From: CAZDXB01 sp964509335
Lineage (GTDB): Bacteria > Bacteroidota > Ignavibacteria > Kapaibacteriales > UBA2268
Assembly: GCA_964509335.1 (NCBI GenBank)
Contig: CAZDXB010000008.1
Span: 1 to 64,000 of the forward strand
Length of the DNA stretch: 64,000 nucleotides
Reading direction: 5' to 3'
Positions 1 to 10,287 of this stretch are shown piece after piece. Within the stretch, counting starts at the first letter, position 1. The number at the start of each line of letters is the position of its first letter. The translations under genes and the position numbers were made by a program. Under the pieces are notes generated by a model. It was not told where the DNA came from and did not search any database. It saw only the letters and a program-made list of their open reading frames with translations.

Positions 1-350
1 GATATTTACCCCTCTCTAACTCTCCCCGAAATCGGGGAGAGAACTAAAAGGTTAATGCAACCTTTTAAATAACAGCTGTTTAGTCCCCTCTCCGCTTGCG
101 GAGAGGGATAGGGTGAGGTGGACGCCGCCGCGGGAGCGGTCGGAACGAGTATTAAGGTAAGAGCAGACGAGGGCGTCCGCTCTACTGTTTTAAATTGGCG
201 CTTCTCGTCGCTTTGCGTATAGATATTGATATTTACCCCTCTCTAACTCTCCCCGAAATCGGGGAGAGAACTAAAAGGTTAAATCCCTTTTTGCTTACGG
301 AGAGGGCTTGGATGAGGTGGGCGCCGCCGCGAGAGCGGTCGGAACGAAGA
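1..350. repeat. Intergenic dispersed repeats (direct repeat plus palindromes)
   Basis: No gene is supported in 1-460. A 55-base direct repeat occurs at 1-55 and 228-282; it contains a CTCCCCGA..TCGGGGAG palindrome. A second unit, CCCTCTCCGCTTGCGGAGAGGG followed by a GGTGAGGTG/GCCGCCGCG segment, occurs at about 85-149 and, slightly diverged, at about 285-346. The segment GGGCGTCCGCTCTACTG at 171-187 recurs at 61591-61607. The same palindrome family is found inside two coding regions near 48381 and 50693, so it behaves as a dispersed element. Short open frames here are made of repeat sequence and are not credible genes. Confidence 0.75.
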
Positions 351-460
351 AAAACGGATGCCTTCTTCTATCCGCGAGCGCTTATTAAATTACTCAATTT
401 TTGTATTTTTGTCTCAGGCGATATGTCTATTTGGGAATAAAATCAAAATAGGAAACGGCT

Positions 461-1846
461 ATGTTAAACGAGCTTATGAAACCGGAAATAGTGGAAATGA
501 TTCGCAAGCGGGACTTCAAAAATTTGAGGGACGCGCTGATGGATTGGGAAGCTCAAGAAATTGCGGCGCTAATAGACGATATGCCGTCGCCGGAAAACGT
601 TATGTTATTCCGTATGATGCCCACCGAACTCGCCGCCGACATTCTTGAATCCCTACCATACGACACTCAATACGAATTAATCGAGTCTTTAGCGAAGAAA
701 AAAGAACCAGTAGCCGAGCTTTTAAACGAACTATCTCCCGACGATAGGACAGCCTTTTTAGAGGAGTTGCCGAGCCAAGTAGCGCAACGGTTCCTGAATC
801 TACTTTCGCCGAAGGAAAGGAAAATCGCCAACCGGCTTTTGGGCTATCCGGAGGAAAGCATCGGACGATTGATGACCACCGAATACGTAGCCGTAAAACC
901 GGACTGGACAATCAAACAAGCTCTCGAACATATAAGAAAATTCGGCAAAGACAGCGAAACCTTAAACGTTATTTACGTGGTTGAAAACGATTGGATGCTA
1001 ATCGACGATTTAAAAATACGAGAAATCTTGCTCGCCAATCCGAATTCTAAAATATCGGATTTACTCGACGGCAGATTCGTTTCCCTGAAAGCATACGAAG
1101 ACCAAGAGACCGCGGTAAAAGTATTTAGGGACTACGACAGAGTCGCTTTGCCGGTAACCGACAGCCGCGGCGCTTTGCTCGGCATAGTAACATTCGACGA
1201 CGCGATGGACGTCGCCGCCGAAGAAGCCACAGAGGACATCCATAAAATAGGCGGCGCCGACGCTTTGGAAGAGCCTTACCTCGACGTAGGTCTCGGAACG
1301 TTAATCAAAAAAAGAGCCAAGTGGCTTATCGTTCTGTTTATCGGCGAAATGCTTACTACGTCCGCTATGGGTTATTTCGAAGAGGAAATCGCTAGAGCGG
1401 TCGTGCTGGCTCTGTTCGTGCCGCTTATTATTTCAAGCGGGGGCAACAGCGGCTCGCAGGCGACGACTATTATTATACGCGCTATGGCTATCGGCGAAAT
1501 AAAACTGCGAGACTGGTGGTTCGTAATGCGCAGGGAACTGCTCTCGGGGTTGGGCTTGGGATTAATTCTCGGCGCTATCGGTATTTTGAGGGTGTTCTTA
1601 TGGGAGGGATTTTTCGGATATTACGGCGAATTTTGGCATTTAATCGGCATAACCGTTGGAGTAACCCTGATAGGCGTGGTTTTGCTGGGAACTATTTTCG
1701 GCTCGATGCTGCCGTTCATTATGCGTTCGCTCGGTTACGACCCCGCCGTTTCGTCGGCGCCCTTCGTAGCGACTTTGGTTGACGTTACCGGCGTCGTTAT
1801 ATATTTCGGTCTGGCGTCCCTGATTTTGGCGGGGGCGATATTGTAA
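461..1846 (+). CDS. mgtE: Magnesium transporter MgtE
   Basis: This 461-residue protein is an inner-membrane Mg2+ channel/transporter of the MgtE family. An N-terminal superhelical MgtE_N domain (about 20-125) is followed by a CBS-domain pair (about 130-255), which in the family senses cytosolic Mg2+ and gates the pore. The C-terminal five-helix membrane domain spans about 300-455. The family signature ISSGGNSGSQA, near residue 324, lies on the first pore helix. Length is typical (about 450). The ATG at 461 has a GGAAA ribosome site. It converges on the phosphatase gene with only one base between the stops. No Mg2+-responsive leader can be recognised in the repeat-filled upstream DNA. Confidence 0.95.
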   Translation: MLNELMKPEIVEMIRKRDFKNLRDALMDWEAQEIAALIDDMPSPENVMLFRMMPTELAADILESLPYDTQYELIESLAKKKEPVAELLNELSPDDRTAFLEELPSQVAQRFLNLLSPKERKIANRLLGYPEESIGRLMTTEYVAVKPDWTIKQALEHIRKFGKDSETLNVIYVVENDWMLIDDLKIREILLANPNSKISDLLDGRFVSLKAYEDQETAVKVFRDYDRVALPVTDSRGALLGIVTFDDAMDVAAEEATEDIHKIGGADALEEPYLDVGLGTLIKKRAKWLIVLFIGEMLTTSAMGYFEEEIARAVVLALFVPLIISSGGNSGSQATTIIIRAMAIGEIKLRDWWFVMRRELLSGLGLGLILGAIGILRVFLWEGFFGYYGEFWHLIGITVGVTLIGVVLLGTIFGSMLPFIMRSLGYDPAVSSAPFVATLVDVTGVVIYFGLASLILAGAIL

Positions 1847-1847
1847 T

Positions 1848-2522
1848 CTACCTATAATCTATATTATCCAAATAATGCATCTTCATTTCGTCTAATTCGA
1901 GAGCCACTAGAAAACCTAAACCGGGATGCTTTCCGAAGTAAACGCAGCCGCCGTCCAGCATAATTTTGTTGGTTTTTAAACTTTCTTTTACTAATGAAAT
2001 AGGCGTCGGCGTATGGCCGGCGATTATTCGTCTGCCGCCGGTTTTTTCCAAATCGACGTAATCGTTTCTGTTCCAGACCATTTCTTCTTCGTCCTCGAAC
2101 GGGTCGGGAATGTTGAAATTCAAACCGCCGTGCGTTAAAACAAAGTCGTCCAGCAGATAATAGTAAGGCAGATTTTTGAAGAAGTTCATATATTTATCGG
2201 GCAACTCTCGGGCGTATTCAACGCCGAAGTTCTCCAAAGTTTTATAGCAGCCGTTGCGCACCCATAAGATATGTTTGTGAACGTCTTCCGCCGAATCCAA
2301 AAGCATTTTCTCGTGATTTCCCATAATCGGGTAAACGTTGTAGCCGCTTTCCGTCAATTCAATTATCTTATCGACGACTCTTTTATTTAGCGGACCTCTG
2401 TCGATATAATCGCCCAAAAGATAAATATCGTCGTCTTTGGTAATCTGAAGTTTAGCGTCGAGCATTGCCTCGAACGTTTTTGCGCAACCGTGAATGTCGC
2501 CTATGACTATTCTTCTTTTCAT
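1848..2522 (-). CDS. PPP-family metallophosphoesterase (Ser/Thr phosphatase / ApaH-like)
   Basis: This 224-residue cytosolic protein has the full metal-binding signature of the phosphoprotein phosphatase (PPP) superfamily: GDIHG at 8-12, GDYIDRG at 37-43, GNHE at 68-71, THGG around His131 and GH-TPTP around His170. These residues bind a dinuclear metal centre. The family includes Ser/Thr protein phosphatases (PrpA/PrpB type) and symmetric diadenosine tetraphosphatase (ApaH). The short length and AGHTPTP ending fit the bacterial protein-phosphatase-like group, but sequence alone does not settle the substrate. It is transcribed alone, facing mgtE. Confidence 0.88.
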   Translation of the reverse strand: MKRRIVIGDIHGCAKTFEAMLDAKLQITKDDDIYLLGDYIDRGPLNKRVVDKIIELTESGYNVYPIMGNHEKMLLDSAEDVHKHILWVRNGCYKTLENFGVEYARELPDKYMNFFKNLPYYYLLDDFVLTHGGLNFNIPDPFEDEEEMVWNRNDYVDLEKTGGRRIIAGHTPTPISLVKESLKTNKIMLDGGCVYFGKHPGLGFLVALELDEMKMHYLDNIDYR

Positions 2523-2637
2523 ATAAAATCTTTAGTTTAATCAAAATTCATAGCTTTTTATAAGATTACAAAAAAAAGCCAAATATACAAGGAATAATTT
2601 TGTCGCGCCCGCGGGAAATTGATTTGCAGAGCCTATA

Positions 2638-2760
2638 TTATTCGATTTCCGCGAAGTCGTTTAGCTCTTTAAAGCCTCGCCCGCGAAGAGTGTCGCCGTT
2701 CATAATAACAACCGCTTCGCAAGGTCCTTCCCAAATCGAAGGATTTAACGGCGTATTTGC
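2638..2760 (-). pseudogene. Possible C-terminal remnant of a lipocalin-like (AttH/CrtC-type) protein
   Basis: On the minus strand a 40-codon open stretch ends at a TAA (2638-2640) and is closed upstream by a TGA (2761-2763), with no usable start. It reads NPSIWEGPC...MNGD...GRGFKEL, which resembles the conserved C-terminal end of AttH / carotenoid 1,2-hydratase lipocalin-like domains (WEG...G....GRGYLEL). I infer a decayed gene end. The identification rests on one short motif. Confidence 0.35.
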
Positions 2761-2872
2761 TCATTGTTTGGTTTGAAATTTTGTTGCACAAGTTAAATCC
2801 AATATAATATGCGGCTTAGTTAAATAGTAATTTGGTTTCTCGGATTTTGTCCGTTCGAAAAATAATGATTAG

Positions 2873-2947
2873 TGGTCGCTGCGAGACTCGAACTCACGAC
2901 CTTCCGCGTGTGAGGCGGACGCTCTAGACCAACTGAGCTAAGCGACC
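2873..2947 (-). tRNA. tRNA-Val (anticodon CAC)
   Basis: The reverse strand folds into a standard cloverleaf. The 7-bp acceptor stem GGTCGCT/AGCGACC is perfect, the D stem is GCTC/GAGC, the anticodon stem is TCCGC/GCGGA around loop CTCACAC (anticodon CAC, reading GTG), and the T arm is GTGAG-TTCGAGT-CTCGC. The discriminator base is A and no CCA is encoded. The neighbouring DNA has no other tRNA. Confidence 0.95.
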
Positions 2948-3253
2948 TGTGTAATTTGTTTCACAATAAAAACGAAAATCGAACGAAAAATACGAAATTT
3001 ATTTGTTTTTTCAATAAATAAGCTCGTCGTTCATTGCAATTTTATTGTTTTTTCTCGTTATTTTTATTAGGCTTGATTGAGTTTTATCTTGATTAGTTGC
3101 TCAAAAGATATTATCTTAGTCAAAATTTTTTCATAAAAAGAGAAGGATTGCCTTAGAAACAGCGCTACTATTTGTTTGATAACATAGCGAGAGCTAAATT
3201 ACGGGATTTGCAAAAGCAAATTGCGCGTTTTTACTAATTTGATAAGGAGCGCG
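2948..3253. other. Intergenic region upstream of sprA
   Basis: About 300 bases between the tRNA and sprA, very AT-rich. It must hold the promoters of sprA (rightward) and of the tRNA (leftward). No convincing promoter consensus, riboswitch or gene was recognised. Confidence 0.5.
3244..3249 (+). promoter_or_regulatory. Ribosome binding site that decides the sprA start
   Basis: AAGGAG lies 4 bases before a GTG at 3254. The longer frame would begin at TTG 3221 without any such site, so GTG 3254 is the preferred start. The resulting N terminus then begins a few residues before a hydrophobic signal segment. Confidence 0.55.
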
Positions 3254-6200
3254 GTGAGTAGCGGCTGTTCGAAAATAAAATTAGCGATTGTAATCGCGGC
3301 GATTCTTATGATGGCGTCTTGGGCGTCGTTGGCAAGAACGCGCGCGCCGATAGCTCAGCCGGCGAATCATTTTGCTTATCCTTCCGGTTTGTTTTTCTAT
3401 ACTTTGTCTTTTTTCAATTCTCCCTTATGGTCCTTATTTGCTTTTCAAAATCCTTACACTAATATTTACGCCGAAGAGGACACGACCGAGAATAGACAAT
3501 CGATTTTATTCAAGAGCGATATTAATCGTTTCGGAGGTCAACACCCCAAAAGCGGCGGCAAGTATCAATATTTGGGCGACAAGCTCGAATCGGATATAAA
3601 AATTGACTCGAGCGGGGAAAGAGCCACCGCCGCTATTACTTTTGACTCTCTTGAAATCAGTTATCCATACGAATTTGATTTAGACGATTATTTAGCTCTT
3701 AGAAAAAAGCAGTTGCAATATAAGATATGGGATTCTCTGCTCGCCCGTTATAATTTGAAGGAAGCCTTGACGGGCGGCGATTTAGCGAGATTAATCAGCC
3801 AATCGACCGGTTTGACTATTCCGGTGCCTCCGAATCCGGTAATCGGACTTTTCGGCAAACCGCAAATTAATATTAACGTAAGCGGCGAAGTCAATTTAAA
3901 AGTTGGTTGGCGGTGGGATTCGCAAAATTTAGGAACGGTTTCGGCTTTCGGACAAACGCAATCGACGCCTATTTTTAGTCAGGATATTAGAGTAAACGTT
4001 TCGGGCGGCATTGGCGATAAATTGAATTTAAAAACCGATTGGAATACGCGCCGCCAGTTCGAATACGATAATAAATTCAATATTGGTTACGAAGGCGAAG
4101 ACGACGAAATAATTAAAAGAATAGAAGTCGGCAACGTTACCTTGCCTTTAGAGTCGAGTTTGATTGGGGGCGGCGAAGCTTTGTTCGGCGTTCGTTCGGA
4201 TTATCAGTTCGGTCCTTTGTATCTTAAAACTTTGTATTCGCAACGTCGGGGCGAGCGAAAATTTGTGGACGTCAAGGGAGGGGCGAGCAAAGTTCCTTTT
4301 GAGTTGAGAGCCTACGATTACTCAAAAAATCACTTTTTCCTCGATACGGCTTATAAACCAATATATAAAGAGTATTTTAAGCATTCCACTCCGGTAGTCC
4401 CAAGCTCCGATTCCGCTAAAAAATATAGAGTTAAAGAAATAGAAGTATGGGAATCGGTCAACGACATAAAAAAAGGAGCCGTCTCCGCCACCGCGGTAGC
4501 TTTTGCTAATATACATCCAAAGATGCTAAGAAATCCGGCGGTAAAAGGATATTCCGACACTTTAAAAAACAAACCGATAACGGCGGGCAAAGTAGAACGC
4601 GGTTTCTTTATGAAACTAGACTCCAGCCGCTTTGATTTCAACTATAATCTCGGCACTTTGAATATATTGAATTTAAGACCGGATAGATATTACGCCGTGA
4701 GCTATAGAATAGAAGGTCAGACTTCGGGACCTGAAGACGATTTATATTACGGGTCGTTTTCCACCGACGTTAGCGAGAACGACACCTTGATATTGAAGCT
4801 CGTTTACAGACCTAATATGCAGCCGGGCTTTAAATCTTTGTGGGAGCGGCAGATGAAGAATATTTATTCAATAAACGCTTCATACGTCGATGTTTCTAAT
4901 ACGAGAATTGGCGTTTGGTATATTAATCAGGACAATGATTCAAGCGACGTATTACCCGGCGCGCCGGACAAGCTAGTAACGATATTAGGAGTGGACCAAG
5001 TAACAAACAACACTGGTTCGGCGCCTCCCGACGGTCAATTCGATTTACGCCAACCTTTCTTCGACGCCCAGCGCGGCGAAATCATCTTTCCCAGCTTGAG
5101 ACCTTTTGATTCAGGTTTGGTGGATTATTTTAAAGAAATTGGCTCTCCTCAGATGGCGTATCAATATACGTTCTCGCAAATATACGACACAACCTACGAC
5201 GTAGCGAGACGAAATACCGCGAGAGACAGGTTTGTAATAGCGGGAGAGGTGTCGGGTAAATCTTCCAATAAAATAAACTTGGGAGCTTTCAACTTGGCTC
5301 CGAATAGCGTTAAGGTAACTTTGGACGGAGCGCCTTTGCGCGAATACGAAGATTACGTCGTGGACTATTACTCCGGTATGCTGACATTGAGAAATCCGAG
5401 AGCGATGCAGCCCAACGCTAATCTTAATATACAATATGAAAAAAGAGACATATTTAACATCACGACCCGAACTTTAGCTGGTGTTAGAGGGGATTATCAG
5501 CTTTTAAAAACTCGGGAGGCTGATTCTAAGTTGGGATTTACTTTAATGTATTACGACCAAGCGGCTCTCATCGATCGCGTTCGCTTGGGCGAAGAGCCGG
5601 TTTCAAATACGATGCTTGGCTTCGACGCTAATTTTAATTGGGATACTCCTTGGATGACGAAAGCTTTGGATTATCTTCCTTTTTACGATACCAAAGCTAA
5701 ATCGTCGATGCAAATGAGAGGCGAGTGGGCTATGACCTTGCCCGAACCAAATAAAAGACGCTCAGAAGTTTCCTCTGACAACAATCAGCCGGTTGTTTAT
5801 ATCGACGACTTCGAAGGAGCGCAAAGATACATCCCGTTGGGAATGACCGCTTCGCAATGGACTCATTGTTCGCCGCCCATTGACAGTTTGATTCACCCGT
5901 CGAATACAAGCAGGGCGGATTACAGAGCAAAAACATATTGGTACCAGTATTTCATACCGAGAACGCCGGTTAAGGACGTTTATCCTAACAAAGACGTTCC
6001 TTACGGCAGGACGCGATTGAGCGCTCTACATATAGATTTCGACGCGGACAAAAGAGGAATCTACAACAAGAACGCGGATTTTCAAGACACTATAACTAAA
6101 GAGTTTTACGATAACGCTAATTTGAATTATACGACTAATCCGAATAATCGCGAAAAGATATGGGGCGGAATGATGCGCCTTTTATCGACTTTTAACACTA

Positions 6201-9200
6201 ACTTCGACACGGAGAATATAGATTACATAGAAATTATGATGAGAATTGAGAAGCGGGAACCCGGGGAGAACGGAACGAAAATGTTTGTTGATTTAGGGCA
6301 AATAAGCGAAGACGTTATTCCAAATCAAAAATTAGACACCGAAGACGGAATTACCGACGGCAATCCGGTGCCTAACAATATTATCGACCCGGGAGAAGAC
6401 AAAGGTATAGACGGCATTGGAGACATCGCGGAAAAGGACAGCGCGAATTATCCATTCCCGTTGAACTTAGAAGACGACCCCGCTCGAGACAATTACGCTT
6501 TTAATTTCGGCGAGGACGACAACGATAGAAATCCCGACGATTTCGTAAAATACAATAATTACGAAGGCAACGCTACCGTTTCGGAAATAGGGCAGTTCCC
6601 CGACACGGAAATTTTGAATTTAAACAACGGTCAAACGATTTCCTTGGATAATAGCTATTTTGAATACGAAGTGGATTTAAATCCAGACCCTCAAAGAAAT
6701 TCGCAAATTGTCGGCGGCAATCCGGACAGAGGCTGGTATTTGTTCAGGATACCTATTCGAAAACCGGATAAAAAGGTTGGCAATCCTTTGTTTTCCAACG
6801 TTCAATATATAAGGGTCTGGTTTAAAGGCGGAGACTTAAAAGCGTCTATAGCCGATTGGCGATTAGTCGGTTCTCAATGGCAGCGAATTAGCAATTTTAC
6901 CGACGTTCCCAAAAACGATAGCGTAATGCAAATAGCTTTTGTTAATAGAGAAGAAAATTCCGGACCTCCGGATTATTACACAATGCCGCCGGGGGTGAGA
7001 GCTCCGCGCCAGTTAAACAATCCCGACCCGACCAAAGATTTACGATTAAACGAGCAGTCAATAGCCATTAAAGTCAAGAATTTAAGATACGGCGATGAAC
7101 GAATGGCGGTTAGAATATTCCGACAGATGGATATTTTCTATTACAAGCAATTAAAGTTTTTCATTCACGGCGACGGTTCTATGCCGGACAATATATCAAA
7201 AGGCGCGGTTCCAAAAGCCTACGCTTTCGTAAGATTTGGAACCGATTCAAGCAATTATTACGAATATAGAAGACCGATTACCAGAGGATGGACAAACGTG
7301 GAAATTAATTTGTCAGAATTGACCGCTATAAAACAGCTTAGAGACTCTTTACATATTAGGGACAGGAAAGTTTTACCCGCTCCGAACGACCCAAACGCTA
7401 TGTTCGCGATAAAAGGCAATCCAATTTTAACGAGAGTGCAATATTTTGGTTTGGGTATAGCGAATCCGGCTGAACGATATCCCAACGAATTATCTACGAC
7501 AATGTGGGTGGACGAATTGCGGCTGTTAAATCCTGAAGATAGGTCTGATTGGGCGGGACTGGCGAACGCGAGCGTTAAACTCGCTGATTTAGGCTCAATA
7601 AACGCTTCATTCTCGCATACAAAGCCGAATTTCCATAAGTTAGAAGAAAGGTTCGGGGATAGGATAACGACGGACAATTGGACAGTTTCAATGCAAGGAA
7701 ATATAGATAAATTCGCCCCTAAATCTTTTTCTAAAATGAAAATACCAATAAACTACACTCATACGGAATTTACGCAAAGCCCCGAGTTCGTCGCAAACAA
7801 CGATATTAATCTGCAAGAAGCCGCTAACGCGGCGAAATCTAAGGCGTACCAAAGCGCTATAGCGTCGGGCGCTTCCGAAGAGGAAGCGGTAAGAATAGCG
7901 GAGTCTGTGGAACAATCGACAATTAAGCGTTCTCAAACCATAAGAGTTTCGGATAGATGGGCTTTGACCGGCATTAAATTGGGCTTGCCCGTTGACCATT
8001 GGCTTATTGATAAAACTATTAACAACGTTACGGTAGGATATTCATATTCGCAGGAATTTGAGAGGTCTCCGGTAGTGGCGCAGCGTTTTAATTGGGTATG
8101 GCAAATGAACGTCGATTATTCGACTCAGATTTCCCCAATTCTCGCTTTCGAACCGTTTGAGGATTTGGACAGCTTATTTTTATTGGGTCATTATAATAAA
8201 TACAAAGTGAATTTTCTTCCTTCAAACGTATCGGCTGGATTGTCGATGCAAAGAAGCAGAACTACGGAGAAATCGCGCTTTTTGGATTATGCCAGCCCGG
8301 TTTACAGGGATTTTTCCTCGACAAGACAGATGCAATTTTCTTGGAATTTCTCCGAAAACGGATTGATTAGCCCTACTATAGATTATAATTTCTCGACTTT
8401 AAGCACGCTTGTTCCCTACGAGTTGGACGCCGCTGGCAAGCAAAGGACGGGAAGCGAATTAGCCGATATGATTTTGTTGAATAACGGATTAGTCGATTTA
8501 GGAATAGATAATCAACACAGTCAAAATATAACAATTAATTTCAAACCGAATTTGCCAATATCGGGATTAAAGAATTATTTGGAAGCGACCGGTTCTTACA
8601 GTTCTAACTATTCTTGGCAGGATCCGCTTCAATCGGACCCGACTATTAAGGACGCGGCTAAAAACGCAAGTTATAATTCAAATTTGAGATTTAATGTTGG
8701 TTTCCGCTTAAGAGAATTAGCCGATAGTTGGTTCGGTATGCAGACGCCGGGATTAATCAGCCAAAGCAAACCCGATTCCGGCGGTATATTGAATTCGGTT
8801 TCGGGAGTTGTCGGAAGCGTTTTAAAAACTTTCAAGACAATATTTTTAGATTACGAGAAAATACAGATGGATTTCAATCAATCTAATACTTCTAATAATC
8901 CCGGAGTTTTTGGCGGAACCGGATTTAACAATTTTTGGGGACGCGGTTTAACCGGCAGAGAGAGTTTAAATATGTTCGGACCCAGCTTTGCTTATCAAAT
9001 GGGATTGATTAGCAGTCCTCACGGAAGTTATGACGTTACGTCCTCGGACGCGTTTCCATTCTTTTCTTTCGACACGGAACCGGGTTTTAGACCTCCTAAT
9101 TCAATTCTGCCGGAAAATTACAATCAGAGGACGTCTATGAGTCTTGGAACGAGCAGGATGCTTTGGCCCGGCGCCACTTTAGATTTATCTTGGAATACGG

Positions 9201-10183
9201 AGTTTTCTTATAATCGCACCCAAAACGTCGTAACGGGAGCCAACGGCGTTCCGACTTATGAAAATGTGATAGCCAACGAATCTTTTAATCGTTCTTATTT
9301 ATCGATTCCGCCAATATTTGGCTGGGATTTCTTGGACGACGGAGTGGAAAACGTTATTGAGCAATACGAAGAGCGTAAAGCGGAAATAGACCAAGAGATG
9401 CAAAACAGAGACGACACTACTTCGATAACTCGAAATCGTATGTTGCTAAACGCGCTTTCACAATCTTTTCACAATGGGTTACAAGCGTTTAGTATGTTCT
9501 CCGGAAGAGCGGGCAAATTTTTGCCGGCGATTAACTGGCAATTGAGATGGGAAGGGATTGAAGAATGGGATTTCTGGGGCGGAGTAGTTAAAAAAGCCAC
9601 TATTGAGCATCAATACACTTCGATTTATACCGAAAACGCTCTCATAGACGACAACGGCAGGACGACGCAAAATCAACAAGTCCAAATTGGGTTCCAACCT
9701 ATGTTCGGATTGACAGTCAATTTCGACGAAGATAAATTGAACGGGATTCTCACGGGAACTTTACGATACAATACTACGACTAGCTACCAGCTCAACTCGT
9801 CGAATCGGTCCACTATCGCGAAAAATTCTATGGCGGAGTTGCAAGCGCAAGCCAGCTACACAATGAAAGGTTTCGAGTGGGACTTTCTCGGATTAACGCT
9901 TGAAAACGATTTGGAAGGGAGTTTTACGGCGACTTATCAAACGAATAGCAGAGATACTTACAACGTCGTTATCGACGAAGAAAACAAAGGAGACGCTAGG
10001 AAATTGGACGGGAACACAAAGATAATAATCGAACCAAGAGTTCGTTATAATATGAGCAATCGCGTAACCGCCGCGTTCTTTGTCAGATATGAAGCTACTT
10101 TTACGGAGGGAGCGGCACAGCCGGGCTTTAACACAACGCAAGTTGGGCTGGATATAAGAATATCAATAGCCGGCGGAAGATAA
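3254..10183 (+). CDS. sprA: T9SS outer-membrane translocon SprA (cell surface protein SprA/Sov family)
   Basis: This giant protein (about 2309 residues from GTG 3254; 2320 from TTG 3221) matches SprA/Sov in size and style. That family forms the very large single-chain beta-barrel through which T9SS substrates cross the outer membrane. A hydrophobic N-terminal segment with LIMMASWASLA-like character acts as signal peptide. The rest is rich in alternating aromatic/polar strands with long acidic, Asn/Asp-rich loops, including a calcium-binding-like Asp-rich stretch around 1030-1130. It ends in a short strand with the RISIAGGR terminus. The gene is monocistronic by spacing (104 bases to the next gene). 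The many T9SS-sorted proteins in this window are its expected cargo. The family call is strong; finer domain limits are not visible by eye. Confidence 0.9.
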   Translation: MSSGCSKIKLAIVIAAILMMASWASLARTRAPIAQPANHFAYPSGLFFYTLSFFNSPLWSLFAFQNPYTNIYAEEDTTENRQSILFKSDINRFGGQHPKSGGKYQYLGDKLESDIKIDSSGERATAAITFDSLEISYPYEFDLDDYLALRKKQLQYKIWDSLLARYNLKEALTGGDLARLISQSTGLTIPVPPNPVIGLFGKPQININVSGEVNLKVGWRWDSQNLGTVSAFGQTQSTPIFSQDIRVNVSGGIGDKLNLKTDWNTRRQFEYDNKFNIGYEGEDDEIIKRIEVGNVTLPLESSLIGGGEALFGVRSDYQFGPLYLKTLYSQRRGERKFVDVKGGASKVPFELRAYDYSKNHFFLDTAYKPIYKEYFKHSTPVVPSSDSAKKYRVKEIEVWESVNDIKKGAVSATAVAFANIHPKMLRNPAVKGYSDTLKNKPITAGKVERGFFMKLDSSRFDFNYNLGTLNILNLRPDRYYAVSYRIEGQTSGPEDDLYYGSFSTDVSENDTLILKLVYRPNMQPGFKSLWERQMKNIYSINASYVDVSNTRIGVWYINQDNDSSDVLPGAPDKLVTILGVDQVTNNTGSAPPDGQFDLRQPFFDAQRGEIIFPSLRPFDSGLVDYFKEIGSPQMAYQYTFSQIYDTTYDVARRNTARDRFVIAGEVSGKSSNKINLGAFNLAPNSVKVTLDGAPLREYEDYVVDYYSGMLTLRNPRAMQPNANLNIQYEKRDIFNITTRTLAGVRGDYQLLKTREADSKLGFTLMYYDQAALIDRVRLGEEPVSNTMLGFDANFNWDTPWMTKALDYLPFYDTKAKSSMQMRGEWAMTLPEPNKRRSEVSSDNNQPVVYIDDFEGAQRYIPLGMTASQWTHCSPPIDSLIHPSNTSRADYRAKTYWYQYFIPRTPVKDVYPNKDVPYGRTRLSALHIDFDADKRGIYNKNADFQDTITKEFYDNANLNYTTNPNNREKIWGGMMRLLSTFNTNFDTENIDYIEIMMRIEKREPGENGTKMFVDLGQISEDVIPNQKLDTEDGITDGNPVPNNIIDPGEDKGIDGIGDIAEKDSANYPFPLNLEDDPARDNYAFNFGEDDNDRNPDDFVKYNNYEGNATVSEIGQFPDTEILNLNNGQTISLDNSYFEYEVDLNPDPQRNSQIVGGNPDRGWYLFRIPIRKPDKKVGNPLFSNVQYIRVWFKGGDLKASIADWRLVGSQWQRISNFTDVPKNDSVMQIAFVNREENSGPPDYYTMPPGVRAPRQLNNPDPTKDLRLNEQSIAIKVKNLRYGDERMAVRIFRQMDIFYYKQLKFFIHGDGSMPDNISKGAVPKAYAFVRFGTDSSNYYEYRRPITRGWTNVEINLSELTAIKQLRDSLHIRDRKVLPAPNDPNAMFAIKGNPILTRVQYFGLGIANPAERYPNELSTTMWVDELRLLNPEDRSDWAGLANASVKLADLGSINASFSHTKPNFHKLEERFGDRITTDNWTVSMQGNIDKFAPKSFSKMKIPINYTHTEFTQSPEFVANNDINLQEAANAAKSKAYQSAIASGASEEEAVRIAESVEQSTIKRSQTIRVSDRWALTGIKLGLPVDHWLIDKTINNVTVGYSYSQEFERSPVVAQRFNWVWQMNVDYSTQISPILAFEPFEDLDSLFLLGHYNKYKVNFLPSNVSAGLSMQRSRTTEKSRFLDYASPVYRDFSSTRQMQFSWNFSENGLISPTIDYNFSTLSTLVPYELDAAGKQRTGSELADMILLNNGLVDLGIDNQHSQNITINFKPNLPISGLKNYLEATGSYSSNYSWQDPLQSDPTIKDAAKNASYNSNLRFNVGFRLRELADSWFGMQTPGLISQSKPDSGGILNSVSGVVGSVLKTFKTIFLDYEKIQMDFNQSNTSNNPGVFGGTGFNNFWGRGLTGRESLNMFGPSFAYQMGLISSPHGSYDVTSSDAFPFFSFDTEPGFRPPNSILPENYNQRTSMSLGTSRMLWPGATLDLSWNTEFSYNRTQNVVTGANGVPTYENVIANESFNRSYLSIPPIFGWDFLDDGVENVIEQYEERKAEIDQEMQNRDDTTSITRNRMLLNALSQSFHNGLQAFSMFSGRAGKFLPAINWQLRWEGIEEWDFWGGVVKKATIEHQYTSIYTENALIDDNGRTTQNQQVQIGFQPMFGLTVNFDEDKLNGILTGTLRYNTTTSYQLNSSNRSTIAKNSMAELQAQASYTMKGFEWDFLGLTLENDLEGSFTATYQTNSRDTYNVVIDEENKGDARKLDGNTKIIIEPRVRYNMSNRVTAAFFVRYEATFTEGAAQPGFNTTQVGLDIRISIAGGR

Positions 10184-10287
10184 AAAAATGTTCTTTCCTT
10201 TTGTTATTTCACTTGGTTTTTGCTAATATGCAATTTTTCTTAATTTTGTTCGCTATATGAGTAAATATTTATATATATGAGGTAATT

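Noticed and set aside
195..648. Short open frames in the first 650 bases
   Set aside because: They are formed from repeat sequence or lie in other frames of mgtE, without ribosome sites or recognisable protein features.
2523..3220. A riboswitch or leader RNA upstream of sprA
   Set aside because: Apart from the tRNA no stable conserved fold could be recognised in this AT-rich stretch.
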